Shown here: piece after piece, positions 15,443 to 23,958 of the stretch
Layout: every line of letters starts with the position of its first letter
Position numbering within the stretch: position 1 is the first letter of the stretch
DNA from: Terrimesophilobacter sp038243605
Lineage (GTDB): Bacteria; Actinomycetota; Actinomycetes; Actinomycetales; Microbacteriaceae
NCBI GenBank assembly: GCA_038243605.1
Contig: JBBSQX010000012.1
Location: 27,103-91,102, forward strand
Length of the DNA stretch: 64,000 nucleotides
Reading direction: 5' to 3'
Translations under genes and position numbers: made by a program
The notes under the pieces: generated by a model
What the model was told of the DNA's origin: nothing
The model's database searches: none
Seen by the model: only the letters and a program-made list of their open reading frames with translations

Positions 15443-17301
15443 TGGCCAACTCAGAGATGGGCGAGGCAGAAATGAGCGAGGCAACGCTGAACGGAGCAGA
15501 GATGAGCAACAAAGATTCTGATGACTCCCTTCGAGGGCCTCAGGAAACGACGGATCGCGCCCCTCAGGGAACGGCCAGTCCAGAGCCTCAGGGAGCGGGG
15601 AGCGTGCTGCTCGACACTGCGAAGGCCTGGCGCGACCAGGACCCAGACGAGGAGACATGCACCGAACTTAGTGCCCTCATCGCAGATGCAGAGGCCGGTT
15701 CTGACACCGCCGTTTTCGAACTGCACGCCCGCTTCGACGCGCGACTGGAGTTCGGCACCGCCGGGCTGCGGGGGGAGCTCGCGTCAGGCCCAAACCGCAT
15801 GAACCGCGTGCTCGTTGCCCAAGCCGCTGCCGGGTTTGCCGCGTTCCTGCTGGAGCGAGTGAGTAGCCCGAGTGTTGTTATCGGCTACGACGGCCGCAAG
15901 AATTCCAAAGTTTTTGCGCAAGACACGGCAGAGCTGATGGCGGGTGCCGGCGTTCGCGCGATCATCCTTCCGAGGCTCATGCCCACCCCCGTTCTCGCTT
16001 TCGCTGTGCGAAAGCTTGGCGTGAGCGCCGGCGTCATGGTGACGGCGAGCCACAATCCACCCAATGACAACGGATACAAGGTGTACTTGGGCGGGGCCGA
16101 CGAGGGTTCGCAGATCGTTTCTCCTGCCGACGCAGAAATCGAGGCCCACATTCTTACGGTGGCGACGACGCAGCTCGTTCCAGACCTGCCACGCTCGAAC
16201 GACTACGAGACGGCGGGGGAAGAGCTGCTCGACGAGTACGTGAAGCAGACGGCGGCGATCGTCGATGCGCCCAAGACTGCTCCGCGTTTTGTCTACACCG
16301 CAATGCACGGTGTCGGTTGGGAGACCGCGAAGCGCGTGTTTGCCGAAGCTGGTTTTGGCGAGCCGGTGGTGGTGCCAGAGCAGATCGAACCTGATGCGGC
16401 GTTCCCCACTGTCTCCTTCCCGAACCCAGAAGAGCCGGGCGCACTTGATCTTGCGTTCCGCACGGCGACAGAAGCCAACGTTGACCTCATCATTGCCAAT
16501 GACCCGGATGCCGACCGCCTTGCGGTTGCTGTGCCGGATGGCGCGGGCGGCTGGCGCAGGCTCACCGGCAATGAGGTCGGCTGGCTACTGGGTTGGCGGG
16601 CAGCCAAGCGGTTGCGCCACGAAGGCGAGTCGGTGGCGGCACTCGGCGGCGATGTCGCAGCGAGTGTCACTGGCACGCTTGCTGCATCGATCGTGAGCTC
16701 CCCCGCCCTCGCCGAGGTCGCCAAGCACTACCGCATTGACTACGTTGACACGCTCACCGGATTCAAGTGGGTATCGCGCGTTCCCAATCTCGCGTTCGGG
16801 TACGAAGAAGCCCTTGGCTATCTCGTTGATCCACACAAAGTTCGGGACAAAGATGGCATCTCTGCTGCGCTGGAGTTTCTCGCACTCTTTGCAGAGCTAA
16901 CCGCTGATGGCCGCACTTTCGAGAATCTCGAGCACGAGTTCGCTACGAAGTTCGGTGCATTCGCCTCCCTTCAGATGTCTGTTCGGGTAGAAGATCTTGC
17001 CGACATCCCGCAGATTATGGCCCGCATTCGTGAAAACCCGCCCGCGCACATCGGCGACATTGCGGTGCTGCAAATTGACGACTTCGCGAACGGGTTCGGT
17101 GATTTTCTACCCAGCGACATTCTGCGAATGTACCTCGCTGACGGTTCGCGCGTGATCGTGCGGCCAAGTGGCACCGAGCCAAAGGTGAAGGTGTATCTTG
17201 ATTCCTCCAGCAATGAGGGTTCAGCGGTCGAACGCATCGCTGCAGCCCAGAACTCGATCGACACTCTTGAACAGTCTGTGAAAGGACTCCTGACACTGTG
17301 A
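15442..17301 (+). CDS. phosphosugar mutase (phosphoglucomutase/phosphomannomutase family)
   Basis: A 619-residue alpha-D-phosphohexomutase-superfamily protein. The catalytic phosphoserine loop is MVTASHNPPNDNGYKVY, the metal-binding loop NDPDADRLAVAV, the sugar-binding loop GYEEALGYLV and the phosphate-binding loop VRPSGTEPKVKVYL. The first 60 residues are a low-complexity acidic extension encoded by short direct DNA repeats (GCCTCAGGGA-like, three times between 15535 and 15600) and are probably not part of the fold; in-frame ATGs at 15472 and 15502 are alternatives. One-base TGATG overlap with punA suggests coupling. It could act as phosphopentomutase or phosphoglucomutase. Confidence 0.88.
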   Translation: MANSEMGEAEMSEATLNGAEMSNKDSDDSLRGPQETTDRAPQGTASPEPQGAGSVLLDTAKAWRDQDPDEETCTELSALIADAEAGSDTAVFELHARFDARLEFGTAGLRGELASGPNRMNRVLVAQAAAGFAAFLLERVSSPSVVIGYDGRKNSKVFAQDTAELMAGAGVRAIILPRLMPTPVLAFAVRKLGVSAGVMVTASHNPPNDNGYKVYLGGADEGSQIVSPADAEIEAHILTVATTQLVPDLPRSNDYETAGEELLDEYVKQTAAIVDAPKTAPRFVYTAMHGVGWETAKRVFAEAGFGEPVVVPEQIEPDAAFPTVSFPNPEEPGALDLAFRTATEANVDLIIANDPDADRLAVAVPDGAGGWRRLTGNEVGWLLGWRAAKRLRHEGESVAALGGDVAASVTGTLAASIVSSPALAEVAKHYRIDYVDTLTGFKWVSRVPNLAFGYEEALGYLVDPHKVRDKDGISAALEFLALFAELTADGRTFENLEHEFATKFGAFASLQMSVRVEDLADIPQIMARIRENPPAHIGDIAVLQIDDFANGFGDFLPSDILRMYLADGSRVIVRPSGTEPKVKVYLDSSSNEGSAVERIAAAQNSIDTLEQSVKGLLTL

Positions 17302-18182
17302 CTCTGCCTGACGAAAGCACCACCGTTACCTATCCCGCCGGCGGCACAATGTCGACGGGGACTGTGCTTCACGTTGAATTGGTCGGCAAACGCGAAGGAA
17401 CAGATGATGACCTCTTTGCGGTCGTCCTCGACGTGACTCCGTGCCACCCGGTGGATGCTGGTTGGCCAGATCAGCCTGCCGATCGCGCATCGTTGGAGTG
17501 GAACAACGGTGGAGAGGCGGTTGTCCTTGATTGCATCGTTGCGGCGACCGACGGCGAGAAGCTTTACCTTGGGGCAGATATTCCGGTGCGTAAGGGAACA
17601 GACGGGTGGGTTTTTGTGGTCGCCCATCTGGTCACGGTGGCCCCACCTGAGGGAATGGTTGTGACGGTGAATGTCGACGAGAGATACCGCAAAGCGCTCT
17701 CCATCGGTCACACCGCGTGTCACCTTGCCTCGCTTGCCTTGAACGCGGCCCTCGCGAACCGCTGGTCAAAAGAGATTGGTGCGGATGCGCTCGGTGCTCC
17801 GAACTTTGACGACGCCGCCAACGACACCTCGCGCATCCTCGAGAGGGGTTCGCGCGATACGTACCGGCTCGGTAAGTCCCTGCGCAAAAAGGGGTTCAAT
17901 GTTGACGGTCTCAGTGACAGCCTCACGCAGATCGAAGACACCGTGAATGCGTTCCTCGCGGAGTGGGTCGCGCACAAAACCACCGTGACGATCGATCGCG
18001 ACGGCGACCGACTCACAGACCGGCGTTACTGGGTCTGTGCCCTCGAGCAGGGCAACGTCAGTATTCCGTGCGGTGGAACCCACACCGACAACCTCAGCGA
18101 TCTGAAGGGAATCCGTGCCGTACTTTCGCTGGATGATGCGAGTGGCACCGCCGTTCTGGTCATGGAAACGTCGTTGAGCTGA
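17298..18182 (+). CDS. AlaX-like tRNA-editing / metal-dependent hydrolase
   Basis: A 294-residue protein with the second-additional-domain fold of alanyl/threonyl-tRNA synthetases, found free-standing. The zinc motifs are both present: HTACH (HxxxH, in IGHTACHLASLALN) and CGGTH (CxxxH, in SIPCGGTHTDNLSDL). Free-standing AlaX proteins hydrolyse mischarged tRNA, for instance Ser-tRNA(Ala); many actinobacterial members are only annotated as metal-dependent hydrolases. A GTG start overlaps the mutase stop by 4 bp. The N-terminal 90 residues correspond to the beta-barrel that often precedes the editing domain. Confidence 0.78.
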   Translation: MTLPDESTTVTYPAGGTMSTGTVLHVELVGKREGTDDDLFAVVLDVTPCHPVDAGWPDQPADRASLEWNNGGEAVVLDCIVAATDGEKLYLGADIPVRKGTDGWVFVVAHLVTVAPPEGMVVTVNVDERYRKALSIGHTACHLASLALNAALANRWSKEIGADALGAPNFDDAANDTSRILERGSRDTYRLGKSLRKKGFNVDGLSDSLTQIEDTVNAFLAEWVAHKTTVTIDRDGDRLTDRRYWVCALEQGNVSIPCGGTHTDNLSDLKGIRAVLSLDDASGTAVLVMETSLS

Positions 18183-18210
18183 TCGTTCGTCGTGCTCCTA
18201 GACTGAACGC

Positions 18211-18540
18211 ATGACACCACCGGCTGCCCCTCCGCCGCGCGGTAGTGCTCTCGCTACAGTAGGGCGCGTCATCGCCGGCGCGTTGAGCTGCGCTGCGGGC
18301 GTAGTGTTCCTTTGGATCACCTGGTTGGTGGTGGACAGTCGTTTCGAGTTGACATCAGCCGACCCGCATGGCTACTTACTCATCTTTGGCACCATCATCG
18401 CGATCTTCACAGCGATTGTTCTGGCCGCAATCGTTCCACTCGCGCTTGCGCCCCGCCGACGCTCTGTTGCCTATTTGGTGAGTTTGCCGCTGTTTCTCAT
18501 CGTGGCCATCGCACTGGTCGCGATGCTAGTAACGGCCTGA
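18211..18540 (+). CDS. small membrane protein of unknown function
   Basis: A 109-residue protein with three predicted transmembrane helices (about residues 17-40, 53-77 and 85-108) and a proline-rich cytoplasmic N terminus. Codon use matches the neighbours. It starts 28 bp after the AlaX-like gene and ends 13 bp before the converging crotonase gene. No family was recognised. Confidence 0.6.
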   Translation: MTPPAAPPPRGSALATVGRVIAGALSCAAGVVFLWITWLVVDSRFELTSADPHGYLLIFGTIIAIFTAIVLAAIVPLALAPRRRSVAYLVSLPLFLIVAIALVAMLVTA

Positions 18541-18553
18541 GCAGATCACGCCA

Positions 18554-19330
18554 TCAACGCCCATCTCGACCCCACGTAAATAAGGGCTTTTCTTTGCGCA
18601 GAAACGCGTCAACGCCGATGGCGCGGTCGTCGGATGGCGTTGCGAGCCAACGTGAGACGGCGATGTCGACATCCGTATCGCGATTCGCACTGTGGCTGGC
18701 CAAGGCATCGACGATTTCTTTCATTGCATGAATCGAGTACTGCGAGCGGTCGGCGAGCAGTTGCACAAACGTGCCTGCCGCATCCCAGAACCCCATCGAG
18801 GGAAGAACCTTGGTGACGAGGCCCCATTCACGAGCCTGCGTCGCGTCGATGAGCTCGCCAGTGAACAGCAGGTGCTTCGCGACGGCGGGGCCGGCAATCG
18901 ACACAATGCGTTCGAGGCCTGATCGCGGGTAAACGATGCCGAGTCGTGACGGTGTGATGCCGAACGTTGAACGATCAGAACAGATGCGCAGATCGCATGC
19001 CCCCGCGATCTCCCAACCGCCGCCAACGCAGTAACCATCAATGACCGCAACCGTTGGTTTGGGGAAGGCGGCGAGGGCATTCTCTGCCTCCGTCATGACA
19101 CCGCCATCAGAGCCACCCGTGAAGATGGCATCCAGGTCAGAAATATCTGCACCAGCCGAGAAGTCGTTTCCAGCGCCGCGCACGACGAGAACGGTGTTTC
19201 TCTGGTCTGTGGCAAGCTCGGCCAACATCGGTGCGAACTGCGCCCACATGGTGGCGGAGAGCGCGTTGCGTTTACCGGCGCTTCCGATCGTGAGAGTGGC
19301 GATGGGGCCCTCGGTGGTGAGTCGCAGCAT
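18554..19330 (-). CDS. enoyl-CoA hydratase/isomerase family protein
   Basis: A crotonase-fold enzyme of 258 residues. The N terminus reads MLRLTTEGPIATLTIG, with the CoA and oxyanion-hole segments DFSAGADISDL and DGYCVGGGWEIAGACDLRI. The catalytic glutamate region reads GITPSRLGIVYPRSGLERIVSIAG. It is the last gene of the leftward valine/isobutyrate set, 76 bp after the CoA-transferase. It is distinct from the second crotonase (22251-23027), so the two probably act on different acyl-CoAs. An in-frame GTG at 19372 would add 14 residues. Confidence 0.82.
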   Translation of the reverse strand: MLRLTTEGPIATLTIGSAGKRNALSATMWAQFAPMLAELATDQRNTVLVVRGAGNDFSAGADISDLDAIFTGGSDGGVMTEAENALAAFPKPTVAVIDGYCVGGGWEIAGACDLRICSDRSTFGITPSRLGIVYPRSGLERIVSIAGPAVAKHLLFTGELIDATQAREWGLVTKVLPSMGFWDAAGTFVQLLADRSQYSIHAMKEIVDALASHSANRDTDVDIAVSRWLATPSDDRAIGVDAFLRKEKPLFTWGRDGR

Positions 19331-19406
19331 TCCACCCCCGCTAGTGGATGATTCTGGTGTTTCTGACCTCACTGTTCCCTACCCCCTTGCTCCCCCACGA
19401 CCATCG

Positions 19407-20714
19407 TTATGCTCCAGCCTCGCGGGCGACGACAACCCCTGCGTCGAGGAGCCCCTGAATCTGCGCGTCGGTGAGACCGAGTTCATCAAGCACAGCGCGG
19501 GTGTGTTCGCCGAGTGCTGGTGGCGCCATGCGGATGCCGGGCGCCACACCATCGATCGAGATTGGTCCGCGCAGAAGCGGCAGGTCGCTGCCGTCGGCGC
19601 GCGTGACGTGCTGCACCATGTCGAGGTGTTTCACCTGAGCGTCGTCGAACACCTGCGCGTAGTTGTAGATCGGCCCGGTGGGGATGCGGCGTGCGCGAAA
19701 AGTCTCCACCCACTCCGTGCCCGGTCGAGCCACGAGCAACGCTTCGAGCCGTTCTTTCAACTCACCGCGGTGTTCGGTGCGCAGCTTGCCGGTAACCAAT
19801 TGCGGGTCGTCGGCGAGCGTTGCGTCGCCCAGAATCGCGCAGAGTTCACGCCACTGCTTCTCGTTACCGACCGCGATGATGATGGGAATATCGGCGGTGG
19901 CGAAGACGCCGTACGGCGCGAGCACCGGATGGTCGTTGCCTTGCGGCACTGGCACGACACCGGTGCTGAGAAATCGCTGCCCCTGGAACACGGAGATCGC
20001 GAGTGCCGCTTCAAGAAGCGAGGTGGAGACGGTGTGACCGGTGCCCGTGCGCTCCCGATCGACGAGGGAGGCGAGGATGCCCACAGCGGTAAAGAGGCCA
20101 GAAAAGATGTCAATCACCGGGATTCCGACGCGGTACACGTTGTCGGCGTCCTTTCCCGTGACCGACATAAGGCCGCTCATTCCCGGCGCCACCTGGTCGA
20201 GCCCCGCGGTTTGGCTGAGGGGCCCCGTCTGGCCGAATCCGCTCACGGAGGCAACGACGAGACTGGGCTTCTGCGCTACGAGAGCGGCAGGGTCAAGGCC
20301 GAGGTCTGCCATGACGCCGGGGCGAAAGTTCTCGATCACGACATCCGCGGCCAACGCCATGCGCTTCAGTAGTGCCTGCCCTTCTGCGCTGTAGAAGTCG
20401 AGCGCGATCGAGGACTTTCCGCGGTTCGTCGAGTCGTAGTAGAGGCTGTGCTCGCCCTCAAACGGCGGCCAGCCGCGTGTTGAGTCCCCGCCCTTAGTCG
20501 ACTCGACCTTGGTGATGGTAGCGCCGAGGTCGGCGAGCAGGGCGGTGGCGTACGGCCCGGCGAGGGCTCGCGTCAGATCAAGAACCTTGATTCCGGTGAG
20601 CGGCAGCGCAGGCCGATTCGTCGAGTCGGATTGCGCGGGCTGAGCAGGCGCGCTGTGTTTGGGCGCTCCGAGGTCAGGCATGCCCTGGTCAGGCTGTGCA
20701 GGTTGGTGGGGCAT
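19407..20714 (-). CDS. CaiB/BaiF family CoA-transferase
   Basis: A 435-residue class III CoA-transferase. The core starts at GIKVLDLTRALAGPYATALLADLGATITKVE and continues with RGKSSIALDFYS and DVVIENFRPGVMADLGL. The segment VASVSGFGQTGPLSQTAGLDQVAPGMSGLMSVTG covers the substrate region, and the aspartate of DVVIENFRPG-type enzymes lies in the middle of the chain. The first 30 residues are a proline/glutamine-rich leader. The ATG at 20714 lies 3 bp from the aldehyde dehydrogenase stop. Substrate unknown; an organic acid made by the neighbouring dehydrogenase is one possibility. Confidence 0.85.
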   Translation of the reverse strand: MPHQPAQPDQGMPDLGAPKHSAPAQPAQSDSTNRPALPLTGIKVLDLTRALAGPYATALLADLGATITKVESTKGGDSTRGWPPFEGEHSLYYDSTNRGKSSIALDFYSAEGQALLKRMALAADVVIENFRPGVMADLGLDPAALVAQKPSLVVASVSGFGQTGPLSQTAGLDQVAPGMSGLMSVTGKDADNVYRVGIPVIDIFSGLFTAVGILASLVDRERTGTGHTVSTSLLEAALAISVFQGQRFLSTGVVPVPQGNDHPVLAPYGVFATADIPIIIAVGNEKQWRELCAILGDATLADDPQLVTGKLRTEHRGELKERLEALLVARPGTEWVETFRARRIPTGPIYNYAQVFDDAQVKHLDMVQHVTRADGSDLPLLRGPISIDGVAPGIRMAPPALGEHTRAVLDELGLTDAQIQGLLDAGVVVAREAGA

Positions 20715-20716
20715 GC

Positions 20717-22243
20717 CTATGACCGCAGCTTGACGTTGACCTGCTTGATCTGGGTGAAGCCTTCGAGCATTCCCTCCACGGATGCTTCGCGCCCGATTCC
20801 GGACTGCTTGTAGCCGCCGTAGCTCTGCCCGACGACCTGGCCGCCACCCTGGTTGACCTGCACCCAGCCGGCCTCGAGGCGGTGGGCGGTGTTCAGCGCG
20901 TTGTCGATGTTGTGACTCCACACGTAAGCTGCGAGGCCGTAGTGTGAGTCGTTGGCCATGCGCACGACGTCGTCGACGTCTTTCCAGGGGATGGCGACGA
21001 GCACCGGGCCGAATATCTCTTCGCGCGCGATGCGGAACTCGTTCTTGCCGCCGGAAAACACGGTGGGTAGGTGGTAGAAACCGTCGGCCAGCGCACCGGA
21101 TGTCGGGGCGGTGCCCCCGAGCGCCACCGTCATGTCTTTGCTTTCGCGCCCTTCGACCATGTACTCGTCGATCGCGTCGAACTGCTTCTGGTTGATGACA
21201 GCGCCCATGTCGGAGGCTTCATCGAGCGGGTCACCGACGACGAGGTTGCCGAGCTTGTCGACGAGCTGGCCGAGCACCTCGTCATAGATGTCTTCGTGCA
21301 GGAACAGGCGTGAGCCTGCCGTGCAGCTCTGGCCTTGGCGGGTGAAGCGGCTCGCCAGCAGCAGGCCGTCGATGAGGTTCTCATCCACGCCATCCGGGAA
21401 CACAATGTTCGGGTTCTTGCCACCGAGCTCGAGTGACAGGTGGGCGAGGCGGGCTCCGGCCTGCTGTGCGACCGTGAGGCCCACCTCGGTGGAGCCGGTG
21501 AAGGAAACCTTGTCGACATCCGGGTGGTTGGTGAGCGCATTGCCGATGAGACTCCCGCGGCCGGTGAGGGCGTTCAGCACGCCCTTCGGCAGGTACTTGT
21601 TGCAGACGGCCGCGAGCAGCAGGATCGTGAGTGGAGCGTCATCCGCAGCCTTCAGCACGACGGTGTTGCCTGCGGCGAGCGCGGCGGGCACCTTGAATCC
21701 GGCGATCATGAGCGGCGAGTTCCACGGCAGGATCGCGGCGACAACACCGAGCGGTTCACGGCGCGTGTACTGTAACTGGTTGTCTCCGGCAGGCAGCGTG
21801 ACGCCCTTTACCTCACCGGCGACACCGGCGAAGTATCTGAACAATGCGATCAAACCAGCGGTCTCCGGGCGCGCCTGCGTGCGCAGAGCGTTGCCGGTAT
21901 CGAGGGAGGTGAGCCGAGAGAATTCGTCGGCGCGAGCCTCAATTTCGTCGGCGATCAGTGACAGCGCACGTGCACGCTCGGTGAAGTGGAGTGCTCTCCA
22001 TGTGGGGAATGCCGCCTTGGCCGCCGCAACTGCACGGTCGACATCCTCAGTTCCTGCGGCGGGAACACGCGTGACGATGGCTCCCCGATGTGCGGGGTTT
22101 TGCACGTCACGCCACTCACCTGTGGTCGACTCCACCGGTTCGCCGTTGATCCACATCGGCTGATCTGGCCCGGTGAAAGTCTTGTAAGTGTCAACCGCGC
22201 CACTCTGCTTGAATTCAATGCTGTGCGCCCCGTCGTTTGCCAT
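20717..22243 (-). CDS. NAD(P)-dependent aldehyde dehydrogenase
   Basis: A 508-residue aldehyde dehydrogenase. The cofactor region reads REPLGVVAAILPWNSPLM; VSFTGSTEVG, the catalytic glutamate in LELGGKNPNIVF, and the catalytic cysteine in RQGQSCTAGSRLFL follow. It looks like a betaine/benzaldehyde-type enzyme rather than the CoA-dependent MmsA type, which has a PFNFP motif where this has PWNSP. The position among valine-degradation genes suggests oxidation of methylmalonate semialdehyde or a related aldehyde. The ATG at 22243 follows the crotonase stop by 7 bp. Confidence 0.9.
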   Translation of the reverse strand: MANDGAHSIEFKQSGAVDTYKTFTGPDQPMWINGEPVESTTGEWRDVQNPAHRGAIVTRVPAAGTEDVDRAVAAAKAAFPTWRALHFTERARALSLIADEIEARADEFSRLTSLDTGNALRTQARPETAGLIALFRYFAGVAGEVKGVTLPAGDNQLQYTRREPLGVVAAILPWNSPLMIAGFKVPAALAAGNTVVLKAADDAPLTILLLAAVCNKYLPKGVLNALTGRGSLIGNALTNHPDVDKVSFTGSTEVGLTVAQQAGARLAHLSLELGGKNPNIVFPDGVDENLIDGLLLASRFTRQGQSCTAGSRLFLHEDIYDEVLGQLVDKLGNLVVGDPLDEASDMGAVINQKQFDAIDEYMVEGRESKDMTVALGGTAPTSGALADGFYHLPTVFSGGKNEFRIAREEIFGPVLVAIPWKDVDDVVRMANDSHYGLAAYVWSHNIDNALNTAHRLEAGWVQVNQGGGQVVGQSYGGYKQSGIGREASVEGMLEGFTQIKQVNVKLRS

Positions 22244-22250
22244 CGTCGTC

Positions 22251-23027
22251 CTATCGGTTCGTAAACTTGGGGTCGCGCTTCTCAACGAATGCGCTCATGC
22301 CCTCTTTTTGGTCTTCTGTTGCAAAGGCCGCGTGGAATACGCGCCGTTCGAAACGGATGCCATTTTCTAGCATGGTCTCGTACGCCGCGTTGACGACCTC
22401 TTTCGCCATCATCGCGATGGGAAGTGACATTGATCCAATGGTAACGCCGACCGCCATGGCTTCATCGAGCACGGATTCTGCGGGCACTACACGTGAGACG
22501 AGCCCTGCGCGCTCCGCTTCTTCTGCACCCATCGTTCTGCCCGTGAGAATCATCTCCATGGCCTTTGCTTTGCCGACCGCGCGGGTGAGCCGTTGCGAGC
22601 CGCCCATTCCGGGGATGACACCGAGTTTGATCTCCGGCTGCCCGAACTTTGCGTTCTCGCCGGCGATCACAATGTCGCACATCATCACAACTTCGCAGCC
22701 GCCTCCGAGCGCGAATCCGCTGACCGCCGCGATGATGGGCGTGCGCACCGCCGTGAAGCGGCTCCAGCCTTCAAACCAGTCGCTTGCGTACATCGCCTGA
22801 TAGTCCATATCGACCATCTCTTTGATGTCAGCGCCAGCGGCGAAGGCTTTCGCGGAGCCGGTGACCACGATCGCGCCAATGCCGGTGTCGGCATCCAGCT
22901 CGGATGCCGCCGCCACGAGTTCCTGCAGCATCTCAAGGTTCAGAGCGTTCAGCGCCTCTGGTCGGTTGAGGGTGATGAGGCCAACCCGCCCGCGCCGCTC
23001 AACGGTGATGGTGTTCCACGCGGTCAT
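22251..23027 (-). CDS. enoyl-CoA hydratase, probable methacrylyl-CoA hydratase
   Basis: A 258-residue crotonase with full catalytic features: FAAGADIKEM (oxyanion loop, first half), ALGGGCEVVMMCD and GQPEIKLGVIPGMGGSQRL, the latter two carrying the pair of glutamates used by true hydratases. In the valine route it would hydrate methacrylyl-CoA to 3-hydroxyisobutyryl-CoA. The ATG overlaps the 3-hydroxyisobutyrate dehydrogenase stop by 4 bp. The specific substrate is inferred from neighbours. Confidence 0.9.
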   Translation of the reverse strand: MTAWNTITVERRGRVGLITLNRPEALNALNLEMLQELVAAASELDADTGIGAIVVTGSAKAFAAGADIKEMVDMDYQAMYASDWFEGWSRFTAVRTPIIAAVSGFALGGGCEVVMMCDIVIAGENAKFGQPEIKLGVIPGMGGSQRLTRAVGKAKAMEMILTGRTMGAEEAERAGLVSRVVPAESVLDEAMAVGVTIGSMSLPIAMMAKEVVNAAYETMLENGIRFERRVFHAAFATEDQKEGMSAFVEKRDPKFTNR

Positions 23028-23935
23028 GGCGTGCTCTCTTTCGTGCTGGCTCCAGATCGTTCACGAATGGTGTTGATGATGCCGGAGAAGTCGACGCCTG
23101 CTCCACCCTCGTCGGCGAAGTGGCGGTACAGGTCGGCGGCAAGCGTGCCCATCCGCCCATCAGTTCCCGTGGATTTGAGGGCGGCGAGCGCGAGGTCGAG
23201 ATCTTTGGCCATCAGCTGGCCGGCAAATCCTGGCTGGTAGTCACGGTTCGCGGGGCTGTTGGGAACGGGCCCAGGAACGGGGCAGTTTGTGGTGAGAGCC
23301 CAGCACTGGCCCGATGCCGTTGACGACACGTCAAACATGGCCTGGTTGCTGAGGCCAAGCTTCTCCCCGAGCACGAAAGCCTCACTCACCGCGATCATGG
23401 AGATGCCGAGGATCATGTTGTTGCAGATCTTCGCGGCCTGGCCAGCGCCGGAACCACCGCAGTGCACGACGCGGCCACCCATGATGGTGAGCAACGGTTC
23501 CGCCTCGGCGAAGTCGGCATCGTCGCCGCCGACCATGAACGTGAGCGTTCCGGCCTCAGCGCCCATAACGCCGCCAGAGACGGGGGCGTCCATTCCGCGA
23601 TGCCCGGCAGCGAGAGCGAGGTCACGCGCCGCGCGGGCGCTGTCCACATCAATAGTCGAGGAGTCGATGAAGAGGGTTCCCGGCTTCGCGGCAGCGAGCA
23701 AGCCACCACCGTAAACGTCAACGACCTGCTTGCCGTGCAGAAGCATTGTGATCACGACATCCGCATCAGCCGCCGCCTCATGGCCGTTGGCGGCTATGGT
23801 GACCCCGTTGCCGCGGGCGGCGTCAAGTGCCGCGGGTGCGAGGTCGAATCCGCTGACCTCGTGACCTGCCTTGACAAGGTTGGCGGCCATGGGGCCACCC
23901 ATATGGCCGAGTCCGATGAAAGCTACTTTCGTCAT
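23024..23935 (-). CDS. mmsB: 3-hydroxyisobutyrate dehydrogenase
   Basis: A 303-residue beta-hydroxyacid dehydrogenase: N-terminal NAD site VAFIGLGHMGGPMAANLVKAGHE, substrate-binding APVSGGVMGAEAGTLTFMVGG and the catalytic lysine in GQAAKICNNMILGI. It oxidises 3-hydroxyisobutyrate to methylmalonate semialdehyde. Its neighbours are the hydrolase that makes the substrate and an aldehyde dehydrogenase that could use the product. Confidence 0.92.
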   Translation of the reverse strand: MTKVAFIGLGHMGGPMAANLVKAGHEVSGFDLAPAALDAARGNGVTIAANGHEAAADADVVITMLLHGKQVVDVYGGGLLAAAKPGTLFIDSSTIDVDSARAARDLALAAGHRGMDAPVSGGVMGAEAGTLTFMVGGDDADFAEAEPLLTIMGGRVVHCGGSGAGQAAKICNNMILGISMIAVSEAFVLGEKLGLSNQAMFDVSSTASGQCWALTTNCPVPGPVPNSPANRDYQPGFAGQLMAKDLDLALAALKSTGTDGRMGTLAADLYRHFADEGGAGVDFSGIINTIRERSGASTKESTP

Positions 23936-23958
23936 TCTGTGCTCCTCACGTGCGGGGC

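Noticed and set aside
19041..20372. A 443-residue frame opposite the CoA-transferase and crotonase genes
   Set aside because: Low-complexity Arg/His/Ala composition, crosses two genes with clear domains on the other strand.
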